A DNA stretch of 64,000 bases from Vicia villosa (taxonomy: Eukaryota > Streptophyta > Magnoliopsida > Fabales > Fabaceae), in the NCBI RefSeq assembly GCF_029867415.1, contig NC_081183.1, positions 117,046,514 through 117,110,513 of the forward strand. The letters run 5' to 3'. Below the pieces are notes generated by a model. It searched no databases, had not been told where the DNA came from, and saw only the letters and a program-made list of their open reading frames with translations. Positions within the stretch are counted from its first letter, which is position 1, and each line of letters opens with the position of its first letter. A program made the position numbers and the translations under genes. Shown piece after piece: positions 34,097 through 46,382 of the stretch.

Positions 34097-35580
34097 CAGG
34101 CAAAAGTTAGGGATATCAAAAAAATGAAAAAAAAGAAGTCAATAAATTCCTGAATAACACAATGTTGTGACTACCAAAAGGAAGAAGTGACTGCCATCTC
34201 AAAAGTTCTCTTTTCTTGTGAACCATCATCATTCTCAAAGGTGCAAATCTAAAAGTCTCTTGGAACCTGAATGCATAAGTTGAATTAAGTGAGCTTAGGA
34301 CTGAAGATCATCACGAAGAGGGGTGGGTACAATCAAATTTTGAGCCTTTATCCTTTGTTTCTTAAACCGTGAACCAAGCCACGTTACAACCCTTGAAAGT
34401 CCTAATTGAAGCATGGTTAGTTCGAAGGCGTACTGTCACCAAAAAGGTATCCCGACTCCTTAAGGTTTACTAAAATGCTGAGTCGATATTTCGCTTCTAC
34501 AAAAATAGCATGTTTTACAAATATCACGCTTTTACATCTCTTGTTTTAATGTTTTTCAAAAACTCAAGACAAACGTATGCATTGCATCTCATGAATTCAT
34601 TATTAAACAAATTCTGCTACATAATTTTAAATGTTAGCAACAGAAAGAATTTGCACAGGGTACAACTAATGACTGAAAGTTATCCCGACAGACAATATTA
34701 CTCCAAGAAGCAATGTCTCCTACGTATACAAGGGGCATGACACGTTTTTCCCAATCAATCTGGGGCAATCAAGTCAAGATTCCAAGAATCTCTCAAAAGG
34801 CCAAACAGTCAGGGGCATCATCCTAAGTGTACGATTACTAGGGGCATGTCATTTACAATATACAATTCATAAAGTCCTCGCGAGGCGAATCTTTCCAAAA
34901 AGTCCTTACTAGCAGGGGAAAATCTATGCAAGTCTAGTTTGACATCTTGATCAATACTCAGCGGTGTGTCCTAATCAAATCCAGGAATGGTAGTTACTAT
35001 AATACTGGGGGCAATATTCAAAGCATTCATGCCTTTCCACAAAGCCGGTTACACGGGATCATATCCCCCATAGAGTAATCATTAAGAAGATACCTTCAAA
35101 TGTTATCGTCCCGACAAAGATATGGCTCCCCAACAGAGTTTACATCTTCAACACTACGGGTTCTCCAAAACTTTGCTCTTCTCCAACATGGTGTATTAAT
35201 ATCTCTAATCCCCAATCAGGGTACATCAAGTTACTGAGCAGAAATCATAAATCCCCAGCTGAGCATCTTCAAGATAAGATCAAACATCAAAATTACAATG
35301 ACATGGAGATCCACCTTCTCAATCAAGATGTGTCAAAATAGCATAAATCATAGTCATACGTCATAAATCATAAACATACTCATACAAATTGCATACATGT
35401 TCATACACAATACGTAAAGCATCGCGATAAGTGCGTACATAACATGGGAGGTTCTCATTTATTTTGAGAATCCCGTCACATCAATGCATTACATGCATCA
35501 TGACATGGCATAAAAAAAACTAACTTTACCTTTTTCAGGTTACTGCTGCAGTCAAATAAACATTATCAAAACCTTTCAGA
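34097..35580 (+). other. Element C 3' UTR, proximal part
   Basis: There is no gene here. The region contains several TCCCCA-type blocks, including TCCCCAACAGAGT at 35127-35139, one base different from the reverse complement of 13 bases of the PBS, and TCCCCAGCTGAG at 35252-35263. A CATACGTCATAAATCAT-like stretch of short repeats lies around 35345-35410. Confidence 0.55.
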
Positions 35581-36115
35581 GTTAAGTCGACACCTTGGAC
35601 GGTTCCTTAACAATCTACCTTTGGAGTTAAGTCGATACCTTGGACGGTTCCTTAATGATCCACCTTCAGAGTTAAAGTCGACACCTTGGACGGTTCCTTA
35701 ACAATATACCTTTGGAGTTAAATCGATACCTTGGACGGTTCCTTAATGATCCACCTTCAGAGTTAAAGTCGATACCTTGGACGGTTCCTTAACAATCTAC
35801 CCCCAGATCTAAGTCGATACCTTGGACGGTTCCTTAATGATCTACCTTTTGGAATTAAGTCGATACCTTGGACGGTTCCTTAATGATCCATCTTCAAAGT
35901 TAAGTCGATACCTTGGACGGTTCCTTAACAACTTACCTTCAGATCTAAGTCGATACCTTAGACGGTTCCTTAATGATCTATCTTCAGAGTTAAGTCGATA
36001 CCTTGGACGGTTCCTTAACAATCTATCTTCAGATTTAAGTCGATATCTTAGACGATTCCTTAAACAACCAACTTTTCAAAATCAACTTAGCGGTAACCTC
36101 GGACGGTTCCGTAAA
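35581..36115 (+). repeat. 3' UTR tandem repeat array of element C
   Basis: About 12 units of roughly 45-50 bases share the core TCGATACCTTGGACGGTTCC. The last unit reads GCGGTAACCTCGGACGG, matching the last unit type in A and B. The unit sequence outside the core differs from A, so the array has evolved separately around a conserved core. Confidence 0.92.
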
Positions 36116-36302
36116 GATCAACACTCAAACAACTACTTCTCAAACACTCCAAACATAATCTGATGCATGATTTACTGGATGGCATCCTCAAGCCCATCCC
36201 CGACCAAGGCAAATTTCTTGGTATTCTAGTGTTCAATCATCTTCCACCTTCAGATACTGACTGGCATACAAACCACTCTACATCTTCAGGTTTAAGACAA
36301 TT

Positions 36303-36315
36303 GAACAGGGGCAGC
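36303..36315 (+). promoter_or_regulatory. Polypurine-tract-like primer site of C
   Basis: GAACAGGGGCAGC is directly next to the 3' LTR and resembles the sites in A and B. Confidence 0.8.
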
Positions 36316-39300
36316 TGTCATACCCCAAAATTTGCCCACACTATTTCTTTTATACAAATACAAATCAATACACAAAGCTCCAAGACACATTCTCCTATAC
36401 AAGGCTCTAAAACTAGGGTTTGGCTCGTTCTAAGGAAAATTAGTGAATCAATGGATCCAAGACATCTCATATGGCTCAATACATCTCAAATTATCTCTAT
36501 GACAAGTATCTAGGCTCATTTCAACGAATTGGTCACTCAATTGTTCAGAAAGTCAACAGTCGACTAAGTTAACCTAAAAGTCAACTGGGGTCAAAGTAAA
36601 GTCAAAACTCCTGATTTTTTGTCAAGATCCTCATATTGAAGTATCATTCACCATTTGATCAAGAATTGATCATGGTTCATCAAGGAAAGATCAAAAATCA
36701 ACAAATCAAAAGGTTTCTAAATTAGGGTTTCTTATAGGAAAAGTCAACTAAACTTTGACCAGCCATAACTCCTACATGGAACATCAAAAATTTTCCATCC
36801 AAAGCTCATTTTGAATGAAATTGGATCCTCTACAACTTTGTGTCTCACATGCCAAGTCTAAAAATGCTTCGTTTAAGAGATATGGAGCAAGAGATTATAG
36901 GTCCTCCAAAAGTCAACAAAAAAGTCCTTTTTTCTCAAAGCTCATAACTGGAACATAGTAAAATCAATTGAGATGAAACCAAAAGGAGACTTTAGAGGAC
37001 ACTCTAAGCTTTCTAAAAAGGTCAAGAACACCTTCATAGGGTTAAAATTGAGAGAGATGTGCATCGTGGAAGTTGGGCAATTTTTAGAAAATGCATGAAG
37101 TCAACATGAAACAATTTTGGACTTCTTTTCAAATGGGCCTTAATAGTCCACGAAATTTCAAACCCATGAGAGGCCCATTGGTCATATATTATCTATTTCA
37201 TAATTTTATTTGATTTATATTTGGTTTTAATCATGTAAATTCCAAAATAAATCAAATTAAATCATAATTAAATGAAATAAGATTTTAGGATTCATTCACA
37301 AAATATTTGATCAGACCAAGTCATTAACAAAAGGGCAAAAAAACGTGAGGAATAGATACAAGATTGAGATTGACACAAATTGGAAAGGTTTTATAAAAGA
37401 TTTCAATCAAAATTCCAAATCAATTATTTTATGTGATCTCCTTCCAATTTTGTTGACCTAGACCATTCCCTTATAAGTATACAACTCCATCAAATGAAGG
37501 GGGTAGGATTGACAGCCAAGAAGTTAGAGCCGAGTGCTTAAAAACTCAAGGAAAATTCAAAATCGATTCTGAGGATTGGTGAGGTTTTAAGGAGTTTTGA
37601 AGACTGCTCCACGATCCCTAAGCATCCACCAGGCTTCTCCGATCATTCTCCGGCCAAAACACGACATAAATCACCCCCTGTGAGTCACGTTTTGCTCCTT
37701 ATTTGCTCTTAATCCGATTGCATCCATTGACATAATATAAATTTGTTTTGACCATGTATTTGTGTTTATCTGAGCATGTATGTTGTTTCTGGATGGGTTA
37801 ATTACTGATTTATCACTTATGCGGAGATATGCCATGGTTAGGGTTTTTAGGTTTGAATTTAGGGATTTCAATTGGAAGTAAAATTGGACTAAACCGATGC
37901 TATCATCATGTTTACATGTTGATTTCCAATCGATTTGTGTACTCGTATGGAATTTATGGCATATATTCCATGAGATAGAAAATTGCAGGGATTGGCTAGG
38001 GAGTTTTTCGTAGGGAATTCGCAGGTGGTTCGTAGAAAAACCTCCGGAAGTCTTCACGAAGAAGACGATGCAGAGGCGCGCAAATATGTGTTTTAAATTC
38101 AGTTAGCGCGTTGTTCTTTTATATTATTATTGGTATTTGTTTGTTTAACAAAAATTGACAAATGATCTAATGGTGAGAAGCGAGGCTGGCAAGCGGAGAG
38201 TCCCCAGTTCAACCCTCACTCCTGACATTTATTTTTTCAACAATTATCACTTATGAATCCTGTGTGTACTCCTCATGCGTGACCATCATGGACTGTTGAT
38301 CATCGACCATCAGATCCCATTGGCTTCAGATCCCACGCCCTGAACGCGCCAGTCTACCATAGACTTCCAAGGATATGCCACACACAATCAAGCTAAGTGT
38401 ATTTGTTATTCTTCTTGTTTTTTTTTCGTTTTTTTGTTTATTTATTTACACTATATTCTATTTAATATTTATATTACTTGTTTTTTATTATATTTATTAT
38501 ATTTTATAACTTTATTTTCTTAATTATTTATTTACATAGTTAATACTTATTCCATATATTTATTTAATTATATTTATTTTCTTTTTCTCATTTAAATTAT
38601 ATTTAGTTATATATATATATCTTTAAAAATCAATATTTATTGTATTTTAATTCCAAAAAATTCCTAAAAATTCTTTTTTACACTCGATTTAATTTTCTTA
38701 TCCCGATTTAATTAATTAGGTCGCGAGACCAATAATTAATTAAATCGTTTGTATTTTCTTATTTAAATTCGTACCCTGATCAGGGTTTACGAAGATCATG
38801 CCCTACACTGATATATTTCCTTTTGTGCTTTCTTTTCAGGGTTATCCTTTCAAGTGTCTTCCGACTACGCGCCACACCCTTCAAAAAGCTAAGTACTTAA
38901 TTTATTTTAGAAAGTCTATTTTGTTTCCTTTGATTTTAGGGTTTGCCCTTATATTTTTTGAACTGTGTATACACTCACTCCTTTCTATGCCTTGCCTTTT
39001 TGCCTTTTCAGGGTTAGTCTCAAGGCTTCCTCCGTCCGCCAACCATGTCAGATCAAATGCAAAGCTAAGTATCTAATCTTTATATTTATTTTTCTTTATC
39101 ATTTTTATTTTTAGGGTCAGTTTAGTTTGTCTCCGAACCGATAATGCACTCACCCTTCTTTGTTTATTCTTTCTTTTCCAATTTTCAGGGTTCGTCAATT
39201 GCCAAAGCTACGCGTATTGGTAACCCTAAACCCTAACTCTAATATTTTCTGTTTTAATTTTTGATTATATCCCGCTGGTTTCAATTCCCCTCTCCTCCGC

Positions 39301-40221
39301 TGGTTACAATTTCCCTTCCCCATTATTATTGTTAATATTCATTGCGTGGTTAGTAATCCTAGGGAGTGCAAGTCTTGAACTGAATTAGGATAACTAACTA
39401 TAAGATAATATAATGAATTAACCACGTGATTGTTGCACACACGCACATTTTTGGGGTAACCTCTCTGTTGCCTTGTTGCCTGTTGCCTGTTGCCTGTTGC
39501 CTTGTTGCCTTGTGTTTTTTGCGGAATAGCCATGTCCCTCGAATACGAGGATACCTCAGCCATGCTGCCTCGATAAATAAAGGTCATACGACCCTAATGA
39601 TGCTGCCTTCGATACACTAATATGACCTCGACCCTCGGAAGTTGCCTACGAAAAAGGCTGAGGTATCCTCTGGCTGCCTACGAAAAAGGCTATTCTGATC
39701 CTTCCCTTAGACTACCTGCCTCTCTATGGCATGGGTCAGTCTTATGGTGAATGATAAAGCGATGACCCTTCAACCTCTAAACGAAAGGCTTCCTGCCCCC
39801 TTATGGTATGGATAGATCCTTTCACTTGAAAGACTAAAAGAACAACTTTGTTTAACTTAGGGTAGTTGCTACTAATTGCTTGCTCTAAATTCAAATTCAA
39901 ATCAAAATATTTTCCTATTCCTTTTCAAAGAAACTTTTCAAAAAGACTACGCTTATTAACAAGCTAAAGTTCTTATTCCTATTTACACACTACTTTTCAA
40001 ATATTTCAAACAAAAGTGAGCTAAGCAATTAAGAGCCCATGGAAAACCATGGATGCAAAGGGTGCCTCACACCTTCCCTTTGTATAACTTACCCCCCGAA
40101 CTCAAAATCTTTTTAAAAGGTCTTTTTCTGTTCTTTTAGCCTTTCTTAATTGGATAAAATAAAAGTCGGTGGCGACTCTTGCTATCCGCAACATTTTTAA
40201 AAGTCAGTTCACCGTATTACA
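36316..40221 (+). repeat. Element C 3' LTR
   Basis: This is the 3' copy of 6470-10463, 3906 bases. The length difference is mainly the short (TA)n tract at about 38608-38622. It ends GTATTACA, followed by CTATC and the rest of the B LTR. Confidence 0.95.
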
Positions 40222-40226
40222 CTATC

Positions 40227-42480
40227 TATCATTATCCTTCACCATTTCTTTTTCAATTTAACTTTAAATGTAATAAAATTAAACCAAAAAAGAAATAAAA
40301 ATGTTATGGGCCTTAGGTTGGTCGTGGGAGGCCCTTAACATTATTGGGAACATGTTTGGATCATGAAAACTTGGCCCCTTTTGGAAAAAAACATTTTTGA
40401 TCAATGTTGATTTCATGCATTTTCCCAAAAAATAGCCAACTTTAACAAGGCATATCTCCCTCAATTTTGATCATATGAAGGAGTTCTTGTACTTTTTAGA
40501 AACCTCAAGATGTACTCTACAAGATACTTTGGAAACTTTTTTGCATTTGGAGAATTTATCTTGATGTTATGGCCTTTGACAAAAAACCACTTTTTGTTAA
40601 CTTTGAAAATGACCTGTAATGTCTTGGCTCATATTTTCCAAATGGTGAATCCAATGACCATGGGATCAATTGCATTTGAAAGATAATTTAATTTCCTTCA
40701 AAAAAAGCTTTGGTTGGAATTTTTTGGATGAATGATGAGAGAGTTATGGCCGGTCAAAGTTCAGTTGACTTTTTAGGAGAAAACCCTAATTTTGAAACTT
40801 AGGGTTTTGCTGATTTTTGATCTTTTCTTGATGAATTATGATCAACCAATGATCAAATGATGAATATTTTGACAAAATATGGATGTTGACAAAAAAATTC
40901 ATTTTTGACTGTCTGTTGACTTTTCGGTCAAACTGGTCGTCTGTTGACTGTTTGAGCTGCTGACTGTGCGTCTGAGCGAATTGAAGATTGAAAATTTGTA
41001 TGGTGGTACTTTGAGATATATGGAGGTCCATGAAATCCATTTGAGGTCTCAAAAAAAAACTTGTTCTCCTGAAAAAACAAAAACCCTAGTTAGGGACTGT
41101 TTGTGTAGGAGACAGTTAAGCGTACCTGATTTTTGTGCAGTGCTGAGTCTCTGCTGATCATGTGATGTTCAGAAGACTTCTAGAACAAAAATATTGGAAT
41201 TTTGAAATGCAAAAGATTGATTTGATTGATCGTACAAAACACGGAGAATTGCACCGTCAGCGGGTTTGACTGTCAACTGACTGTTCAGGCATTAACGTAG
41301 CAGTTAAAGTGAAAATTCAACAGTTAAAGTTAATTTTTTCTTTTTTTTTGTTTTTTTGTTGTATTAATGGTGAAAATTTATTTACATGAGTTGTTAGAAA
41401 AACACAGACATAATAAATAAATAAAATATACCGTACGCGAACAAAATTACCGATAATAACCTTGAAAAATATTTAATACACACAAAAATAAATATTTAAC
41501 TGGCAGAAAACACACAAAATATTATCTGGATAATTAAACTACAGTACGACAAATAGTATGACATTTAATACTGACAGTACAAATATTACATAATATAATG
41601 AACAGTACGACAAATAAACGGTACATTATTTGAAAATAAAAGATACGACAAACTTTAAAAATGACGACTAAAAACTCATGCTATAAATAATAACATATAG
41701 ATGATTGGGAGTGTAAACAACCCAGGTCCGCATTTCTCAGGACTATGCAGACAGAAAAAGGACATGATTAGCACCACGACGGTGATGACCATAAGAAAAC
41801 ACGTATCCATCCACTTCGCCATTTTTGCCAGGGAAGAAGAGAAAATAAATATGAGGTAGAAATTTGAGAGATGAGTTGAAATTTGATGTGAGAATTTATA
41901 AAAAAAATGAGAGGTATTTATAGAGTAAAAAGAAGGATAGAGACGTTGGGCAATGAAGTGATTCCGTACAAAAAAGGAAAATTTGAGTGGTAGTAGGATT
42001 TGAAAGAAAGTGTATGGTAGGGTTTGAAAAGAGAGATGTATAGAATAAAGTTAGGATTTGATTTTGAAAGAAAGAGATTTGAAAAGAAAGGAAAAGATTT
42101 TGAAAATAATAGAATATAGTACAAAAATTAGTGGGAAACAAAAAACTAATAATAATTTACTTGTTACCAGTACAGTCTGAATCCCCGGACTCTGCGCCTG
42201 CAAGAATTTAATTTTGTACCAATTGCGTCAGTACTATTTATCTGTAAATAAATCTCAAATAAACAGCGTGTGAAGTGATAAACAGCAATTGGCGTTTGTG
42301 TAAGAATAAATTCAACAGCGAGCCAAAATACCGTATAATAAAAATTCTAAAAATCGAGTATTCATAAAATCAGGATATTTATGAAATAAAATCCAAGATT
42401 ATATGAAACTCTCAATTTTTAGACAGAAGTCTGTTGCCTTCTTTTTTGAAAAAGATGCGGGCAAATTTTGGGGTATAACA
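40227..42480 (-). repeat. Element B 3' LTR, part 1 (U3 and start of R)
   Basis: This segment matches 61430-63651 and ends on the + strand with GGGGTATAACA, i.e. it begins TGTTATACCCC in B orientation. It holds the TATA box (41915-41922) and a damaged copy of the LTR small ORF (41655-41822). The PPT of B abuts it at 42481. Confidence 0.95.
41655..41822 (-). pseudogene. LTR microprotein, 3' LTR copy of B, truncated
   Basis: This reads as the B 5' LTR copy (62853-63020) but Trp codon 49 is TGA, which removes the last seven residues. The start codon (41822-41820) and TATA box (41915-41922) are kept. Confidence 0.75.
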
Positions 42481-42493
42481 ATTGCCCCTATTC
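42481..42493 (-). promoter_or_regulatory. Polypurine-tract-like primer site of B
   Basis: On the minus strand it reads GAATAGGGGCAAT and abuts the start of the 3' LTR at 42480. Confidence 0.8.
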
Positions 42494-42747
42494 AATCTTC
42501 TTAAACCTGATTGGAATCTGAAGGTAGAAGATGATTGAATATTTAGATGCCCTGAAAATTTGCACTTACCTCCACCGGAAGTGATGCTGGAATTTGTCTT
42601 TGAATGTTGTCTGAGAAATGTTGCTGGCAGATCGAGACATTACCTGAGATGGGCTTTCATATGCCATCTGGAAAATGTGTTGATGGTTTGTTCATCAGAA
42701 TGAATCCATTGATTATATCTTGATGAAGGATTTGAAAACCTCTGCGT

Positions 42748-43020
42748 TGACCGTTTCGGAACCGTCCAAGGTTACCGCTTTAAGTCTGGGAGGCTGATCA
42801 TTACGGAACTGTCCAAAGTTTCCGTTTTAGATTTTGAATGTTGATCGTTGAGGAACCGTCTGAGGTATCAGCTTTAGATCTTTGAAGGTTAGTCGTTGTG
42901 GAACCGTCTGAGGTATCCGCTTTGGATCTTGAAGATTGATCGTTGTGGAACCGTCTGAGGTATCAACTTAGATCTGAAGGTAGATCATTAAGGAACCGTC
43001 CAAGGTATCGACTTAGATCC
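42748..43020 (-). repeat. 3' UTR tandem repeat array of element B
   Basis: About six units carry the core GGAACCGTC(T/C)(G/A)AGGTATC (the reverse of the A and C core). The unit nearest the PPT has the GGTTACCGC variant, as in A and C. The array is half as long as in A. Confidence 0.88.
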
Positions 43021-44205
43021 GTGTTGCTTATTTTTTGAGTTTATAGGTGATTTGGAAAGAGAGATCTCTGTAGAATGAATCTTTGGCTTGATTATATCTG
43101 AGAGGAATGTTCGTCTGAATAGAATTCAGGGGAACACTGCATGTGACTGAGAACAACTTTTCTGAGGATATTCGTCCACCTGAAAAAATCAAGTTAGTGA
43201 CATGCAATGTTATGATGCATGTAATGTATATGTTGAGATTCTCAAACTAAATGAGAAACGTGCATGTTATGTATGCGTTTGTCATGAAACATTATATGCT
43301 ATGTATGAATATGCGTATGATGTATGACTTATGCAATTTAGAGCGTATCAAACTTCTGGTTGGGAAAATAAATCCCTGCTTGCTATTTTGGAAACGAAGG
43401 CATTGATGATTGTTGATGATATTTGCTATCTTGTTCGAGTATACTCAGCTGGGGAAATTCCTCATGGACCAGAGTACTCTGTTGAGGGATCTTTGACTAC
43501 TGCTTGGGGATAAAGGGTAGTTTGAACATTCTGATTTTGATGCACCTTAAATAAAAAGATATGTAATCCTCCGATGCACTATTTGACCAAGCCTCGATGT
43601 GGGGACCACACCTTCTGGGGACAGTGCTCTTGAAAAGCCTTGCTGGGGAATAAAGTTTCTCGAATCGCTTTGTTGGAGAGAAAAATCTCATTGAGGAATT
43701 TGCTGAGAAATGCATCTCTGTTGGGGAACTTTTCTTCCGATGCTGGTTTCGGGAGGATGTCCAGATGATTGGGACATTACCTGAATGTTATTCCTGTTTT
43801 TCTTATAAACATCAGTCATATTCAAATGCATATGTTCATTCAAAATTATCATTGGGACGTTTACGTATTCAAAAACAGAAAAAAGTGAAAACATTGATTT
43901 TGAGCATGAGCTGCATTGATTTTGAAAAAGAGCCATAATAGGCTGATTAGTACAAAGAGACAAAAATCCTAGTAGTAGGAAACTATCGTAAAGCTTTGAA
44001 AAGTACTTATAAAGAGAAATAGCTATGTGAAAACAATCAAGTCAAGTTTCAATTCTGCTATTGCCAATCTGTCTTCGAGCATCTCATCCCTCACTTGTTG
44101 GAAGAAAATGATTGGACTGATTGGTGCCTTTGATGTGTTGAACCTTGAAGGTGAGTGGGTAGCCAAATGGGACATAGTCGTACGCTTTATTCCCTAACTT
44201 TTGCC
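43021..44205 (-). other. Element B 3' UTR, proximal part
   Basis: No gene is supported. It is homologous to 27005-28157 of A in reverse. Minus-strand blocks resembling the PBS complement include TCCCCAACAGAGA (43727-43715) and TCCCCAGCAA (43649-43640). Confidence 0.6.
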
Positions 44206-44348
44206 TAGGCTTCTTTTTTCAGGTTTTCAGCCTACCGGGATAATATTTATTTTTTAGTCTCTAATTTTTGCCTGGATCGCCCTTTCAGGTTTTCAATCCA
44301 CCGAGACGCTCATTTTTGCCTAAGTCGCCCTTTCAGGTTTTCAACTTA
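44206..44348 (-). other. Triple hairpin array after integrase (element B)
   Basis: These are the three hairpins of A in reverse: 44348-44342 with 44327-44321 (TAAGTTG/CGACTTA), 44299-44294 with 44279-44274 (GGATTG/CGATCC), and 44234-44230 with 44210-44206 (TAGGC/GCCTA). The first differs from A by a change that turns a U-A into a U-G pair and so keeps pairing. The third has lost part of its inner stem and the usual loop. Confidence 0.72.
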
Positions 44349-44360
44349 GCGAGCTTTTCT

Positions 44361-46382
44361 TTAAGCGAAATACTTTTTGACTATGTTCGCATTTACAGGG
44401 TGTGGGAAATCCTTGCCATCCATAGTGGTAAGCAACATGGCTCCGCCGGAGAATACTTTCTTGATTACAAACGGTCCCTCATAAGTGGGAGTCCACTTGC
44501 CCCTGGGATCACTTTGTGGTAAGATGATGCGTTTGAAAACCAAATCACCGGTTTGATATGCCTGACTTTTGACTTTCTTGTTGAAGGCTTTGATCATACG
44601 CTTCTGGTACAACTGACCATGACAAATAGCCGCAAGCCTCTTCTCATCAACCAAATTTATCTGGTCCAACCGAGTCTGAATCCAATCGTCTTCGTCTAGA
44701 TCAGCTTCTTTCATAATCCTTAGGGAAGGAATCTGAATTTCAATTGGAAGAACTGCCTCCATACCATAGACTAAGGAGAATGGAGTTGCCCCTGTTGAAG
44801 TACGCGCTGATGTGCGATAACCATGAAGAGCAAAAGGTAACATCTCATGCTAGTCTTTGTAGGTTACTGTCATCTTTTGTATGATTTTCTTAATGTTCCT
44901 GTTGGCAGCTTCCACGGCGCCATTCATCTTTGGTCGATATGGAGAGGAATTATGATGTTTGATCTGGAACTGTGTGCAGAGTTCAATAATCATTCTGTTG
45001 TTTAAATTTGTGCCATTGTCTGTGATGATCCTTTCCGGGATGCCATACCAACAAAGGAGATTGTGCTTGATAAACCGGGCCACAACATTCTTGGTGACAG
45101 AAGCAAATGAAGCTGCTTCTACCCATTTGGTGAAGTAATCGATAGCGACCAGGATAAAACGATGTCCGTTGGAGGCAGTATGCTTGATTTCTCCAATCAT
45201 ATCAATACCCCACATTGCAAAAGGCCAAGGGGCCGTCAGGACGTTTAATGGGACTGGAGGTACATGTACTTTGTCGGCATATATCTGGCATTTGCGACAA
45301 GTTCTGGAGTGATGATGGCAGTCTGTCTCCATGGTAGACCAATAATAACCTACTCTCAGAATCTTTTTAGCCATTGTATGTCCACTTGAATGAGTACCAA
45401 AGGCACCATCGTGTATGTCTTCCATAATCAGTTCCGCTTTCGTCTTGTTTACACAACGAAGTAAAGTTGAGTCATGGTTGCGTTTGTACAGGATTCCATT
45501 ACTTAGAAAGAATTTGACAGCAAATCTTCTTAGAAACTTTCTATCGTTAATGGATGCCCCTTCAGGGTATTCTTGGATTTCGAGATATCTTTTTACTTTA
45601 TGGAACTGTGGTTTTTCTTCCACTACTTCAGTATCAACCTCATTACAATAGGCTGGTTCATCTTGTCTGTAAATGGTGATCATTGGCGCCTCATTGTCCC
45701 ACCTGACTTTGAACATAGATGACATGGTAGCTAAAGCATCTGCTAGTTGATTTTCTTCGCGCGGGATGTGTTCAAAAGTGATTTCTTCAAAGTAAGGAAT
45801 CAAACTCAGCACATATTCTTTGTATGGAATTAGATTCGGGTGCTTTGTGTCCCATTCCTCTTTGACTTGATAAATTACAAGCGCCGAGTCTCCGTAGACC
45901 TCCAGGAACTTGATTCTTAGATCAATTGCAGCTTTGAGACCCAGAATACATGCTTCATACTCGGCTATATTGTTAGTGCAGTTGAAGCATAATCTGGCAG
46001 TGAATGGTGTATGTCCTCCTGTAGGAGAAATGATCACAGCTCCGATGCCATTGCCAAGTGCATTAGAAACTCCATCAAAAACCATAGTCCATCGGGATCC
46101 TGGCTCGGGTCCTTCCTCCGGTCCTGGTTGTTTGTAGTCAGTAACTAGCATAATGTCTTCATCTGGGAAGTCAAAGTTCAACGCTTGATAATCATCCACT
46201 GCTTGATGAGCCAGATGATCAGCTACCACACTTCCTTTGATCGCTTTTTGTGAAGTGTACTGGATGTCATACTCTGTTAAGATCATTTGCCATCTTACTA
46301 TTCTTCCAAAGAGAGCAGGTTTTTCGAACACATACTTGATAGGATCCATTTTGGAGATCAGGAAAGTGGTATGGTTTAGCAT
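44361..46382 (-). pseudogene. pol: Element B second RNase H and integrase
   Basis: Same domain order as in A: archaeal-type RNase H (FDGVS, AEYEACILGL, YGDSALV, ENQLADALA), integrase zinc finger (THSSGH, TCRKCQ) and the D,D35E catalytic core (WGIDMIG, ITDNGTN, NGAVEAANRN). One in-frame TAG at 44850-44852 replaces a Trp codon (TGG in A, in YKDWHEML). The frame is otherwise open to 44361. It is transcribed on the minus strand and followed by the hairpin array after only 12 bases. Confidence 0.9.

Noticed and set aside
33736..34110. A 124-codon frame in C as a gene
   Set aside because: It overlaps the structured hairpin region, has no recognised motif and has no counterpart in A or B.
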